DNA from: Streptomyces sp. NRRL S-340 | GTDB lineage: Bacteria > Actinomycetota > Actinomycetes > Streptomycetales > Streptomycetaceae | Direction: 5' to 3' | Assembly (NCBI RefSeq): GCF_000720185.1 | Contig: NZ_JOIY01000013.1 | Coordinates: 62,001-126,000 of the forward strand | DNA length: 64,000 bases | Shown: positions 9,301 through 17,487 of the stretch, in pieces | How positions within the stretch are numbered: the first letter of the stretch is position 1 | Layout: each line of letters opens with the position of its first letter | The notes under the pieces: model-generated | The model's database searches: none | Told to the model about the DNA's origin: nothing | What the model saw: the letters and a program-made list of their open reading frames with translations, nothing else | Made by a program: the position numbers and the translations under genes

Positions 9301-9379
9301 CGCCGCCGCCGCCCGCCAGGCTTACGGACTCCTCGGACCGGTGCGCCTGGTGCCGTACCGGCAGGAGCGGGTGCGCTGA
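6341..9379 (+). CDS. Tat-exported glycoside hydrolase, GH106 alpha-L-rhamnosidase-like
   Basis: Large (1012 aa) secreted enzyme predicted to release L-rhamnose or a related sugar from plant glycosides or polysaccharides. ATG 6341; the N-terminus holds a Tat signal (ARRTVLAAG at residues 12-20, cleavage near SAAATA). After about 70 residues comes PRFRWWWPDG with a following EIDQMADAGFGGAEI, the signature beginning of GH106-type proteins. The central part is a TIM-barrel-like domain with acidic clusters (FFEDSIE, LLDIPEGE). The C-terminal 250 residues resemble beta-sandwich, carbohydrate-binding domains of the galactose-binding type (WEDGTGALLELGQVSDTCRV region). Promoter and LacI-type operator lie directly upstream. 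It appears monocistronic, ending at a hairpin. Confidence 0.85.
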   Translation: MHESTSRRGGTARRTVLAAGLGAGALSALGQGPSAAATAGTATAQGTFTGPAAHERLDADWFARPARAVRPRFRWWWPDGLIDPDEVAREIDQMADAGFGGAEIAAVHHSISDKSVLDTARHGWGSRPWRDGVEAALRRAARRGLTIDITLGPSWPTAVPGVRPDDEAAAKELAHGRAGLAAGATFDGPVPAPVRAPASSVTRQRLLAVQAARVNPANSTRKETGLDAGSVTDLTALVSDGTLTWTAPADGDWVVLSYWQRGSGGQPESGPHSSPAAYVVDHFSPAGTAAITGYWERDLLTPAVRQLLKAAGGAFFEDSIELETDGLQWTPGLPEAFEEHTGRPLLPYLPAIVLDRSNQVFAFEEELTRQIRHDFWETVSVLFNRHHVSALRDWAHGLGMSLRAQPYGLQTDAIASAALLDIPEGESLGFKNLDDHRCLAGGRDMAGHQVLSCEAGAYAGTAYSTTWDRILRTMGGAYAAGVNQTVLHGFSYATAPGTAWPGFAAFSPYNGTPGYGESWGPRQPTWRHAEDVAGYLGRVHRVLRAGTARADVAVFRQTGYSATGIGASWFTSTGVPLGWTHQFLSGPLLDLPNATVRDGRLAPDGPAYKALFLEGDFFYGSSPTLALAHARKLLEFAEAGLPTVVLGAFDQALTPGVPAPGETAALRDVMARLFALPHVRRVADKALVGDALAGLGVRPDVRHALPSTLLNAHRATDEADFYYLCNGKHAETVKPPVARVDHEVTLRRTRGRGTVPYVLDAWSGKAVRLARYTEDGDGVTLRVALEPGETLIVSLARPGAFGDRHGDRPHVVATDADGALFTGDGLVVRSGTAGTRTTRLSQGRTVLTRFASVPAAVTPDRWELEVEDWRPGARATDTAVTRHRLALDELLPWSLIPELADVTGVGRYRTTVSLPGSWDEGTGALLELGQVSDTCRVAVNGRALDPVDRLHPVLDLGPWLRPGRNTLEIEVATPLLNRLRVARPAVFAAAARQAYGLLGPVRLVPYRQERVR

Positions 9380-9398
9380 CAGGCCCTGCCGGCGCGGC

Positions 9399-9419
9399 GC
9401 CCCCGGTCCCGCCGGGGGC
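9399..9419 (+). terminator. GC hairpin after GH106-like gene
   Basis: Eight-base arms (GCCCCCGG / CCGGGGGC) around a TCCCG loop, 20 bases after the stop at 9379. No T-run. Confidence 0.55.
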
Positions 9420-9523
9420 CTCGGCCGCCCCCGCTCCGGCCCGCGCCCCCGCTCCGCCTGCGGATGCGTGCCCCGGACGGGCGGGCCATGCTGGAAGGGA
9501 ACCACGCCGTGAAGGAGTACGCG

Positions 9524-9724
9524 ATGAGCATGATGGACAAGCTCAAGGGGCTGCTCAAGGGGCACGAGGAGCAGACCGGCAAGGGGATCGACAAGGGCGG
9601 TGACTACATCGACGAACGCACCCAGGGCAAGTACCGAGGCCAGGTGGACACGGCTCAGGACAGGCTCCGGGAGCAGCTCGGCGACCAGGACCGGGGTACC
9701 GGCACCGACCAGCCGCCGCGCTGA
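9524..9724 (+). CDS. Small antitoxin-like protein (MT0933/Rv0909 type)
   Basis: 66-aa, highly charged, helix-rich protein. ATG 9524 is chosen because GAAGGAG (9511-9517) lies six bases upstream; a GTG five codons earlier has a worse fit. The sequence MDKLKGLLKGHEEQTGKGID followed by a KGGDYIDERTQGKY segment matches the actinobacterial MT0933-like antitoxin family (PF14013). No toxin partner lies on either side, and in Streptomyces these proteins often occur alone, so a toxin-antitoxin role is doubtful. They also resemble CsbD-like stress proteins. Confidence 0.75.
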   Translation: MSMMDKLKGLLKGHEEQTGKGIDKGGDYIDERTQGKYRGQVDTAQDRLREQLGDQDRGTGTDQPPR

Positions 9725-9783
9725 CCCGCTCTCACCCTCTGAGGACGTTCATCACCGTTGACGGCCGGGGCGGCGGCGCCCTG

Positions 9784-10578
9784 TCAGGGGACGCGGGCGA
9801 CGCCGGCGTAGATGCCGCTGCCCTCCGGCCGCGGCGCCGGGGACTGCTTGAACCACTCGGTGGCCGTCACCAGGCCCGGCTCGACGAGTTCCAGGCCGTC
9901 GAAGAAGTGCGATACCCCCGCGCGGGTGCGGAAGCCGAGGCGGATGCCGCCCTTGGCGTACTCGGCGGTGACCTGCTCCGCCAGTTCCGGATAGAGGTCC
10001 GAGGCGGCGTGCGACAGGACGAGGTAGCTGCCCGGGGGGAGGGCGGCGCGCAGCTCGCGGACGATGCCGTGGGCCACCTCGTCGTCGGGGATGAAGTGCA
10101 TCAGCGCGATCAGCGAGAGGACGACGGGACGCTCGAAGTCCAGTATCTCGCGAGCGTGTTCGAGGATCTGGGCCGGGCGGCGCACATCGGCCTCGATGTA
10201 GTCGGTGACCCCCTCGGGGTGGCTGACCAGCAGCGCTTCGGCGTGCCGCAGCACGATCGGATCGTTGTCGGTGTACACGATCTTGGCGGTCGGGACGGCG
10301 CGCTGCACGATCTGGTGCAGGTTCGGCTCCGTCGGGATGCCCGTGCCGACGTCGAGGAACTGGTCCAGGCCGCGTGAGGCGAGCCAGGCCGCGGCGCGGT
10401 TCATGAAGGCGCGGTTCTGCCGGGCGGCGTCGTGGGCCTCGGGAGGCAGCTTGCGGCCGACCGCCTCGTCGACGGGGTAGTTGTCCTTGCCGCCGAGCAG
10501 CCAGTCGTACACCCGGGCCGGGTGGGCCTTGCTGGTGTCTATCTGCGGGGACGGCAGGTCGGGGGTTCCGGTCGCCAT
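9784..10578 (-). CDS. SAM-dependent methyltransferase (PF04672 / DUF574 type)
   Basis: 264-aa cytoplasmic protein from ATG 10578. The family hallmark is visible near the start: IDTSKAHPARVYDWLLGGKD followed by NYPVDE, then a Rossmann glycine motif FLDVGTGIPTEPNLH near residue 75 and VYTDNDPIVL (acidic loop after beta-2) near 100. These S-adenosylmethionine-binding proteins are expanded in Streptomyces. Their substrates are unknown and some are thought to be regulatory. It is convergent with the small antitoxin-like gene and in the same direction as the enolase-superfamily gene upstream (110 bp gap). Confidence 0.92.
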   Translation of the reverse strand: MATGTPDLPSPQIDTSKAHPARVYDWLLGGKDNYPVDEAVGRKLPPEAHDAARQNRAFMNRAAAWLASRGLDQFLDVGTGIPTEPNLHQIVQRAVPTAKIVYTDNDPIVLRHAEALLVSHPEGVTDYIEADVRRPAQILEHAREILDFERPVVLSLIALMHFIPDDEVAHGIVRELRAALPPGSYLVLSHAASDLYPELAEQVTAEYAKGGIRLGFRTRAGVSHFFDGLELVEPGLVTATEWFKQSPAPRPEGSGIYAGVARVP

Positions 10579-10689
10579 GGCGGACTCCGTCGTGCGAGTG
10601 GATCAGGCGGGAGGTCGATCACCGCAGTCTCGCACACTGTCTCCCCTGCCCGTAAGCGAGTTGGGGGCGCCGCCGTGAGGCCGGGGCGG

Positions 10690-11817
10690 TCAGGCCGGGG
10701 CGGGTCGCGTTCCGTACACCCGGTGCGGTTCGGCGTCGGCCCATTTGACGTCCAGGCCGAGACCGGGCCTGGTCGTGTCCGGCCGCAGGGCACCGCCGTC
10801 CGGTGAGAGGGTGCCGTCGAACACCAGGTGCTCGAAGCGGACATGGTCGTGGAAGTACTCCAGGTGCCGCAGCCGCCGCACGGCGCAGAAGGCGTGGGCG
10901 GAGACGGCGGGGGCGCAGTGCGCGGAGAGGTCGAGGTCCCGGGCCGCGGCGAGTCCGCCGGTCTCCAGGACCGCGGTGACGCCGCCGCAGCGGGTGACGT
11001 CCGCCTGGAGGCAGTCCACCGCGCCCCCCTCGACGAGGTTGACGAAGTCGCGGCTGGTGTACGCGTACTCCCCGGCAGTGATCTCCAGTCGTGCCGGCCC
11101 GTGCTCCCGCAGGCTCCGCAGCCCCTCGATGTCCGCGGAGCTGACCGGCTCCTCGAACCACCGTACGTCCCACTCCTCGTGGAACCGGCGGGCCCAGTAC
11201 AGGGCCTCCTTGCGGCCCAGCGCGCCGTTGGCGTCGGTGAACAGTTCGGGGCCCTCCCCGATCGCCCGGCGCACCGCGGCCAGCCGCCGCGGGTCGCTCT
11301 CGGGGTCGCGGGAGGTCTTGAGCTTGACCCGGGGGATGCCCTGCTCGACCCAGCCTGCGAGCTGGTCGGCGAGGCGCTGCGGGGGATAGTTGGTGAAGCC
11401 GCCGCTGCCGTAGACCGGGACCCGGTCGTGGTAGGCGGGCAGGAGGTGGACCAGGGGCAGTTCCAGCAGCCGTGCCTTGAGGTCCCACAGGGCGATGTCG
11501 GCGGCGGAGACCGCCATGGCGCCCACGCCGGGACGGCCCGCGTTGCGGATCCGCCGGCCCATCAGCTCCCGCAGGGCCGGCGGCGAGGAGGGGTCCCGGC
11601 CCGTCAGCAGCGGGGCGAGGGTGCCGGACAGGAAGGCGGCGACCGACACGTCCCCGTAGGTGTAACCGAGGCCGGTCCGGCCGCCCGCGTGCACCCGGAC
11701 GAGCACCATGGTGGTGGAGTCCCACTCCAGGGTGCCGTCCTGCTCGGTGCCGCCGGGCCCGTCGGTGGGCAGTTCGAAGGCGTGGACGTCGACGGCGTCG
11801 ATCCGCGCACACTCCAT
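10690..11817 (-). CDS. Enolase-superfamily enzyme (mandelate racemase / sugar-acid dehydratase type)
   Basis: 375-aa enzyme expected to abstract an alpha-proton from a carboxylate substrate (racemisation, cycloisomerisation or sugar-acid dehydration). Start ATG 11817 has GAAGGAG about seven bases upstream; the longer frame upstream is not used. The N-terminal capping domain is followed by a barrel with the general-base motif VKLKTS (KxK) near residue 165, metal ligands in LFTDANGAL (Asp), WFEEPV (Glu) and EITAGEY (Glu), and a C-terminal His in LSAHCAP. This combination is the mandelate racemase subgroup. Substrate unknown. It is divergent from the sigma factor gene with a 280-bp gap that holds nothing else recognisable. 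Confidence 0.9.
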   Translation of the reverse strand: MECARIDAVDVHAFELPTDGPGGTEQDGTLEWDSTTMVLVRVHAGGRTGLGYTYGDVSVAAFLSGTLAPLLTGRDPSSPPALRELMGRRIRNAGRPGVGAMAVSAADIALWDLKARLLELPLVHLLPAYHDRVPVYGSGGFTNYPPQRLADQLAGWVEQGIPRVKLKTSRDPESDPRRLAAVRRAIGEGPELFTDANGALGRKEALYWARRFHEEWDVRWFEEPVSSADIEGLRSLREHGPARLEITAGEYAYTSRDFVNLVEGGAVDCLQADVTRCGGVTAVLETGGLAAARDLDLSAHCAPAVSAHAFCAVRRLRHLEYFHDHVRFEHLVFDGTLSPDGGALRPDTTRPGLGLDVKWADAEPHRVYGTRPAPA

Positions 11818-12098
11818 GGCTGACTCCTTCGACGACGGCACTGCCGTCCTGCGTGTGACCCGGGAGCCGGGTGCGTAAACGGCACGGCGGTGCCGGTCAC
11901 CTCGGCGGCCCCCGGGGGGACGCGGTGGAACGGGCCGGCCGACACACCGGTGGATCACTCCTGGGGCGGAACCTGCGCGGCAGGCGGGGGAAGTCCTGCA
12001 TGGACGACTCGCGCAGCGGGTCCCAATGAAGCACTCGTGCGCCTGCCCCGACCCGTCCTGGACGCCGGGCGCAGCCGTCCACCGATGGGAAACCCGCC

Positions 12099-12908
12099 GT
12101 GCAGACCTCTACCAGCGTCCCGGGACGCGGTGCCCGCCGCACCCTGCCCTCCCGGCGCTCCGGCACGTCCGAGGACCAGGAACTGGTGTACCGGATGGCC
12201 TCCTGCCCGCCCGGACCGCAGCGTGCGGCCCTGCGTGAGCAGGCCATCCGCGCGTTCCTGCCGATGGCGCGCAGGATCGCACGCCGGCACAGCACGCACG
12301 CCGAGGGCGAGGAGGACCTCTACCAGGTCGCCTGCATGGGCCTGGTCAAGGCGGTGGACCGGTTCGACCCCCGGCGGGGGCACGCCTTCCTGTCGTACGC
12401 GGTGCCGACCGTGGACGGCGAGGTGCGGCGCCATCTGCGCGACTGCGCGTGGGACCTGCGGGTCCCCCGGGCCCTGCAGGACAAGCACCGGCGGTTGAGG
12501 GCGGCCCAGGAGACGCTGCGCCGTTCGGGGCACGGCGACGGCGGCAGCGCGGCGGAGCTGGCCCGGGCGACCGGGATGGCCGGGGAGGACGTCCGGCTGG
12601 CGCTCCAGGTGGAGGGCGCCCGGCGCCCGGCGTCGCTGGACGAGGAGCGCGGGTTCGGCCGCGCCGGGCCGCTGGCCGAGACGCTCGGCGCCGAGGATCC
12701 CGCACTGGACCGGGTCACCGACCGGGTGGCGCTGCGGGATGTGCTGCGCGCCCTGCCGGCCCGGGAACGCCGGGTGCTGTGCCTGTACTTCCTGGAGTCG
12801 CTGACGCAGCAGCAGGTGGCCCAGGCGGTGGGCCTGTCCCAGATGCACGTGTCCCGGCTGATCGCGCAGAGCTGCGCGCGGCTGCGGGACCGTCTGGCGG
12901 AGCGGTGA
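12099..12908 (+). CDS. RNA polymerase sigma factor, SigB/SigF/SigG family
   Basis: 269-aa alternative sigma factor of the stress/sporulation type. A 30-residue variable N-terminus precedes region 1.2/2 (RAFLPMARRIARRH, EEDLYQVACMGLVKAVDRFD, RGHAFLSYAVPTVDGEVRRH, the canonical 2.1-2.4 helices), region 3 (SAAELARATGMAGEDV) and region 4 with its HTH (TQQQVAQAVGLSQMHVSRLI). VPTVDGEVRRHLRD is the form seen in SigB/F/G rather than SigA. No anti-sigma gene is adjacent. A stand-alone HATPase (5730-6209) and several PP2C/HATPase regulators in the window are candidate partners. A 42-bp tandem repeat begins at its stop codon. Confidence 0.93.
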   Translation: MQTSTSVPGRGARRTLPSRRSGTSEDQELVYRMASCPPGPQRAALREQAIRAFLPMARRIARRHSTHAEGEEDLYQVACMGLVKAVDRFDPRRGHAFLSYAVPTVDGEVRRHLRDCAWDLRVPRALQDKHRRLRAAQETLRRSGHGDGGSAAELARATGMAGEDVRLALQVEGARRPASLDEERGFGRAGPLAETLGAEDPALDRVTDRVALRDVLRALPARERRVLCLYFLESLTQQQVAQAVGLSQMHVSRLIAQSCARLRDRLAER

Positions 12909-13029
12909 GGCCCGGCGCCGGCACGGTCGGGCGCACGCCCCACGAGGTGAGACGCGGCGCCGGCACCCCCGGGCGGGCGCCCGGACAGGTGAGGCCCGGC
13001 GCCGGCACCCTCGGGCGGCCCGGGCCGGT
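12904..13029 (+). repeat. 42-bp tandem repeat, three copies, starting at the sigma-factor stop
   Basis: Units begin with GGTGAGG/GGTGAGA at 12904, 12946 and 12988, exactly 42 bases apart, each followed by a GGCGCCGGCAC core. A degraded fourth unit starts near 13028. The first unit includes the sigma-factor TGA stop, so the stop and tail have been copied. Non-coding in any supported frame. Confidence 0.7.
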
Positions 13030-13153
13030 CAGGTGTCGCGCCGGGGCGCGGGCGCCCGCGCGCACGGGGCGTTGCACCACCCGGCTGACGCCTGTTTACG
13101 CCCACCGGCGGGCGGTCACTCCCCCGCTCCCGCCGCGGAACCCGAGGTGATCC

Positions 13154-14677
13154 ATGCGTGTCCTGCTCGTCCATCCCAGTGCCCTGATGTACTCGGAGAT
13201 CTTCCTCCGGCTGGAGCCGCTCGGTCTGGAGCGGGTGGCCGCCGCGGCCCGTGACGCCGGGCACGAGGTGCGGGTGGTCGACCTCCAGGTGCTGCGCCAC
13301 CGGGACCTGCGCCGCGTCGTGCTCTCCTTCCGGCCGCAGGCGGTCGGCTTCGGGCTGAACTACCTGGCGAACATCCCGGAGGCCATCGGCCTGGCGGGCG
13401 CCGTCAAGCAGGCGCTGCCGGAGTGTTTCGTCTTCTTCGGCGGGCACAGCGTCTCCTTCGTCGCCGACGACGTGCTGCGCCAGGCGGGCGGCGCCGTCGA
13501 CGCCGTCGTGCGGGGCGAGGGGGAACCGGCCATGGCGCCGCTGCTGCGGGCGGTGCGCGACGGCGGCCTCCAGGAGGTCCCCGGCATCGTCACCACCGCG
13601 GGGCACGGCCCGGCGCCGCTCATGATGCACGGCATCGACGAACCGCGCCCGGCCCGGGACCTGATGCGCCACCGCCGCCGCTACTTCATCGGCGAACTGG
13701 ACCCCTGCGCGTCGGTCGAGTTCACCCGCGGCTGCCCCTGGGACTGCTCCTTCTGCTCCGCGTGGACCTTCTACGGCCGCAGTTACCGCAAGGCGAGCCC
13801 GCGCGCCGCCGCGGACGAACTGGCCTCCATCGCCGAGCCGAACGTGTTCATCGTCGACGACGTCGCCTTCATCCGGCCCGAGCACGGTGACGCCATCGCC
13901 GCCGAGCTGGAACGCCGCCGGGTCCGCAAGCAGTACTACCTGGAGACCCGCGCCGACGTGCTGCTGCGCAACACCGAGGTGTTCGAGCGCTGGACACGGC
14001 TGGGCCTGCGGTACATGTTTCTGGGCATGGAGGCCCTCGACGCCGAGGGCCTGGACCTGTTCCGCAAGCGCATCGACCCCGACGACAACTTGCGGGCGCT
14101 GCGGACCGCGCGGCGGCTCGGCATCAACGTGGCCATCAACCTCATCGTCGACCCGGCCTGGGACGAGGAGCGTTTCCGTCTGGTGCGCGAGTTCGCCCTG
14201 TCGGTCCCGGAGATCGTGCACCTGACGGTGATGACCCCCTACCCGGGCACGGAGATCTGGCACACCGAGGCCCGGCGGCTCACCACCCGGGACTACCGCC
14301 TGTTCGACATCCAGCACGCCGTGGTCCCCACCACCCTGCCGCTGCCCCGCTTCTACGAGGAGCTGGTGCGCACCCAGTCCGTCATCAACCGCAAGCACCT
14401 GGGGCTGCGCACCGCGTTCGGCGCGGCCCGGATCCTGGCCGGCCGGCTGGCGCACGGCCAGACCAACTTCGCCCGGATGCTGTGGAAGTTCAACCGCGTG
14501 TACAACCCGCAGCGCCAGCTCGCCGACCACCGCCGCCGCGTCCGCTACCAGTTGCCGCTCCCGCCCGGGGTCCCGGTCGGCGACCGGCGGGAGCTGTACA
14601 TCCACACCAAGCCGGTGCCGCGTTCGGGACCGGGGGCCGCCCGTCCCCTCGACGGCCCGGCCGACCGGACCCCGTGA
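13154..14677 (+). CDS. hpnR: B12-binding radical SAM protein, HpnR-like (hopanoid C-3 methylase family)
   Basis: 507-aa enzyme with an N-terminal cobalamin-binding Rossmann domain (residues 1-140: MRVLLVHPSA, FGLNYLANIPEA, FFGGHSVSF, VVRGEGEPAM) and a radical SAM barrel with the [4Fe-4S] motif CPWDCSFC (CX3CX2C) near residue 198 in the context EFTRGCPWDCSFCSAWTFYG. That context and the length match the hopanoid C-3 methylase HpnR family, which methylates ring A of bacteriohopanoids using methylcobalamin. No squalene-hopene genes are nearby, so the substrate is inferred from similarity only. ATG 13154 directly follows GAGGTGATCC. The next gene, ctaD, starts 18 bases downstream, so co-transcription is likely. 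Confidence 0.82.
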   Translation: MRVLLVHPSALMYSEIFLRLEPLGLERVAAAARDAGHEVRVVDLQVLRHRDLRRVVLSFRPQAVGFGLNYLANIPEAIGLAGAVKQALPECFVFFGGHSVSFVADDVLRQAGGAVDAVVRGEGEPAMAPLLRAVRDGGLQEVPGIVTTAGHGPAPLMMHGIDEPRPARDLMRHRRRYFIGELDPCASVEFTRGCPWDCSFCSAWTFYGRSYRKASPRAAADELASIAEPNVFIVDDVAFIRPEHGDAIAAELERRRVRKQYYLETRADVLLRNTEVFERWTRLGLRYMFLGMEALDAEGLDLFRKRIDPDDNLRALRTARRLGINVAINLIVDPAWDEERFRLVREFALSVPEIVHLTVMTPYPGTEIWHTEARRLTTRDYRLFDIQHAVVPTTLPLPRFYEELVRTQSVINRKHLGLRTAFGAARILAGRLAHGQTNFARMLWKFNRVYNPQRQLADHRRRVRYQLPLPPGVPVGDRRELYIHTKPVPRSGPGAARPLDGPADRTP

Positions 14678-14695
14678 GGCGCGTGGAGGGCGTTC

Positions 14696-16414
14696 ATGTC
14701 ACACACACATCCCGGCGTGGGGGCGTCGCGCAGGAGCCCGCGTCCGGCCCGGCCCAGTACCGGTGAACGGATCCGGGACTACCTGACCACGACCGACCAC
14801 AAGAAGATCGGCAACCTGTACCTGGTCACCGCGTTCGGCTTCTTCCTGGCCGCGGGCATCATGGCGATGCTGATGCGGGCCGAGCTGGCGCGTCCGGGAC
14901 TGCAGTTCCTGGACGAGAACCAGTACAACCAGCTGTTCACCATGCACGGCACGATCATGATGCTGCTGTTCGCCACCCCGACGTTCGCCGGGTTCTCCAA
15001 CGCGATCATGCCGCTGCAGATCGGTGCCCCCGATGTCGCCTTCCCCCGGCTCAACGCGCTGACCTACTGGTTCTTCCTGTTCGGCGGGCTCACGGTGCTG
15101 TCCGGTTTCCTGGTCGACGAGGGCGCGGCCCCGTTCGGCTGGTTCGCCTACGCCCCGCTCAACAGCGCCGAGCACAGCCCGGGGCACGGCGGTGACCTGT
15201 GGGCCCTGGGCCTGGCGATCGCGGGTCTGAGCACCACGCTCGGCGCCGTCAACTTCATCGCCACGATCCTGTGCCTGCGGGCGCCGGGCATGACGATGTT
15301 CCGGATGCCGATCTTCACCTGGAACGTGCTGTTCACCTCGATCCTGGCGCTGCTGGCCTTCCCGGTGTTCACGGCGCTGCTGCTGGCGCTGGAGGCGGAC
15401 CGCAAGTTCGGCGCGCACATCTACGATCCCGCCAACGGCGGTTCCCTGCTGTGGCAGCACCTGTTCTGGTTCTTCGGCCACCCGGAGGTCTACATCGTGG
15501 CGCTGCCGTTCTTCGGCGTGGTCACGGAGATCATCCCGGTCTTCAGCCGCAAACCGGTCTTCGGATACGTCGGCATGGTGGGGGCGACGATCGCGATCAC
15601 CATGCTGTCGGCCACGGTGTGGGCCCACCACATGTTCGCCACCGGCGGGGTGCTGCTGCCGTTCTTCTCCCTGCTGTCGTTCCTGATCGCCATTCCCACG
15701 GGGGTGAAGTTCTTCAACTGGATCGGCACCATGTGGAAGGGCAGTCTCTCCTTCGAGACGCCGATGCTGTGGTCGATGGGGTTCATGGTCACCTTCCTGC
15801 TCGGCGGGCTCAGCGGTGTCCTCATCGCCTCCCCGCCGCTGGACTTCCACCTCACCGACAGCTACTTCATCGTGGCCCACCTGCACTACGTGCTCTTCGG
15901 GACGATCGTCTTCGCGACGTTCGGCGGGCTCTACTTCTGGTGGCCCAAGATCACCGGCACGCTGCTGGACGAGCGGCTCGGCAGGATCCACTTCTGGACG
16001 CTGTTCGTCGGCTTCCAGACGACCTTCCTCGTCCAGCACTGGCTCGGCGAGATGGGCATGCCCCGGCGCTACGCCGACTACCTCGCGGCCGACGGGTTCA
16101 CGGCGCTGAACACCGTGTCCTCGATCGGCGCGTTCCTGATCGGCCTGTCCACGCTGCCCTTCCTGTACAACGTGTGGAGGACGAGCCGGGACGGCACGCG
16201 GGTGGAGGTGGACGACCCGTGGGGGTTCGGCCGCTCGCTGGAGTGGGCGACGTCCTGTCCCCCGCCCCGGCACAACTTCACCGCGCTGCCCCGCATCCGG
16301 TCCGACTCCCCCGCCTTCGACCTGCACCATCCGGACATGCTGCGCGAGTTGCCGGCGTCCGGGCACGGCACCGTGGAGCCCACACCCGACACCCTGGGGA
16401 CGCAGAGCGAATGA
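14696..16414 (+). CDS. ctaD: Cytochrome c oxidase subunit I (accessory copy)
   Basis: 572-aa integral membrane catalytic subunit of an aa3-type oxidase: reduces O2 with haem a/a3-CuB and pumps protons. ATG 14696 is preceded by GGAGGG. About 12 membrane helices are seen. Diagnostic residues: [10 protein letters not shown] (haem a His), [10 protein letters not shown] (CuB His and cross-linked Tyr), [10 protein letters not shown] (CuB His pair), and AHLHYVLFG (haem a3/a His; Leu where Phe is more usual). CtaF follows with a 4-bp overlap, but no subunit II (ctaC) or III (ctaE) gene is present. This is therefore a second, partial set that must borrow subunits from the main operon elsewhere. Confidence 0.95.
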   Translation: MSHTHPGVGASRRSPRPARPSTGERIRDYLTTTDHKKIGNLYLVTAFGFFLAAGIMAMLMRAELARPGLQFLDENQYNQLFTMHGTIMMLLFATPTFAGFSNAIMPLQIGAPDVAFPRLNALTYWFFLFGGLTVLSGFLVDEGAAPFGWFAYAPLNSAEHSPGHGGDLWALGLAIAGLSTTLGAVNFIATILCLRAPGMTMFRMPIFTWNVLFTSILALLAFPVFTALLLALEADRKFGAHIYDPANGGSLLWQHLFWFFGHPEVYIVALPFFGVVTEIIPVFSRKPVFGYVGMVGATIAITMLSATVWAHHMFATGGVLLPFFSLLSFLIAIPTGVKFFNWIGTMWKGSLSFETPMLWSMGFMVTFLLGGLSGVLIASPPLDFHLTDSYFIVAHLHYVLFGTIVFATFGGLYFWWPKITGTLLDERLGRIHFWTLFVGFQTTFLVQHWLGEMGMPRRYADYLAADGFTALNTVSSIGAFLIGLSTLPFLYNVWRTSRDGTRVEVDDPWGFGRSLEWATSCPPPRHNFTALPRIRSDSPAFDLHHPDMLRELPASGHGTVEPTPDTLGTQSE

Positions 16415-16803
16415 AATCCGAGACCTACCTCTTCGCCGGCGTGGCCGTGTTCTTCCTGCTCACCGACGTGGCCTACATCTGGTTCGCGCGGGAGCCGGCG
16501 GGCATCGCCGCCCTGACGGTGTCCTGCTTCATGGCGTCCGTGATCGCCTTCTTCTGCCTCGTCAACCACCGGCGCAAGGGCGAACGTCCCGAGGACCGGC
16601 CGACGGGTGAGATCCACGAGCGCAGCGGCCGGGTCGACTTCTTCCCGCCGCACAGCGGGCACCCGGTCATCACCGCGGCGGCGGTCACCATCTGCGCCCT
16701 CGGCATCATCTACGGGTTCTGGCTCTTCATGATCGGCATCGGTGTCCTCGCGGTGGGGCTGATCGGCATGGTGCTCGCCTATGTGGGGCGTCAGGACGGC
16801 TGA
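16411..16803 (+). CDS. ctaF: Cytochrome c oxidase subunit IV (actinobacterial CtaF)
   Basis: 130-aa membrane protein whose ATG overlaps the ctaD stop (ATGA), so it is translationally coupled. It has four hydrophobic segments (residues 5-22, 28-48, 87-103 and 105-125) and a cytoplasmic loop with [20 protein letters not shown], the hallmark of actinobacterial oxidase subunit IV (PF12270). It is an accessory structural subunit of the aa3 oxidase. It supports the view that 14696-16803 is a duplicated oxidase cassette rather than an isolated ctaD. Confidence 0.93.
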   Translation: MKSETYLFAGVAVFFLLTDVAYIWFAREPAGIAALTVSCFMASVIAFFCLVNHRRKGERPEDRPTGEIHERSGRVDFFPPHSGHPVITAAAVTICALGIIYGFWLFMIGIGVLAVGLIGMVLAYVGRQDG

Positions 16804-16938
16804 CCTCCCTGGCCGCGCGGTGAAGGTGCCGTCATCCTGCTCGCGCGAGAATTCGGGATAAAAGGTGCATAAGTCACTCCGACGGGGGAACCCTTGCATA
16901 AGGCAAAGGAACCCCCTTTTGGAGAGGAGACGACAGAA

Positions 16939-17415
16939 ATGTCGTATCCACATCGCTCCAGTGACGTGGGCGCCCATCCGGAGATGATGGGCTCGCATCC
17001 CGAGATGGCGGAGATGCGGGAACGGCTCGAGCGCACCGCATCGAGCGCCCCGGCGATCGCCATAGAAGGCCTGGTCGTCCTGGCCGGCCTCTACGCCGCG
17101 ATCTCACCGTGGGTCGTGCACTTCGCGATCCAGCCCGCCATCACCGTCAACAACCTGATCGTCGGCATCACCATCGGCGTGATCGGGCTCGGCCTGGCGC
17201 TGGCCCCGGAACGCATGTTCCGGCTGGCGTGGGCGCTCGTGCCGCTCGGCGTGTGGCTGTTCATCTCCCCGTGGGTGGTCACCCTCACACACGGCGCGCG
17301 GGCGGGCATCATCTGGAACAACTGCTGGGTCGGTGCGGTGACCGCCGCGCTGGGTCTGGCGGCCATGGGACTGACGATCGGCGTGGCACGCCGGGGCCGT
17401 ACCCACCAGCGTTGA
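16939..17415 (+). CDS. SPW-repeat membrane protein
   Basis: 158-aa protein with two SPW-type repeats, each a pair of membrane helices containing ISPWVV (about residues 53-60 and 110-117). The Met/His-rich N-terminus contains the repeated phrase HPEM (GAHPEMMGSHPEMAEM). Start ATG 16939 is favoured over an upstream in-frame ATG because GGAGAGGAG (16921-16929) precedes it. SPW proteins (PF03779) are of unknown function. Here it sits between the oxidase cassette and a convergent qcrB, separated from the latter by a strong hairpin. The two HPEM motifs could bind metal, which is speculation. Confidence 0.88.
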   Translation: MSYPHRSSDVGAHPEMMGSHPEMAEMRERLERTASSAPAIAIEGLVVLAGLYAAISPWVVHFAIQPAITVNNLIVGITIGVIGLGLALAPERMFRLAWALVPLGVWLFISPWVVTLTHGARAGIIWNNCWVGAVTAALGLAAMGLTIGVARRGRTHQR

Positions 17416-17446
17416 CACACCACCAACCCACCGCTGACACAAGGAA

Positions 17447-17485
17447 GCGCGCCGTGCCCGCACACCCCGTACGGGCACGGCGCGC
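17447..17485. terminator. Bidirectional hairpin between SPW gene and qcrB
   Basis: Perfect 14-bp stem (GCGCGCCGTGCCCG and its complement) with an 11-base loop, lying between the convergent stops at 17415 and 17488. Suited to terminate both transcripts. Confidence 0.8.
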
Positions 17486-17487
17486 TG

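Noticed and set aside
6308..9565. 1085-codon minus-strand frame opposite the GH106-like gene
   Set aside because: Arg/Gly/Pro-rich with no domain, antisense to a gene with signal peptide, promoter and motifs.
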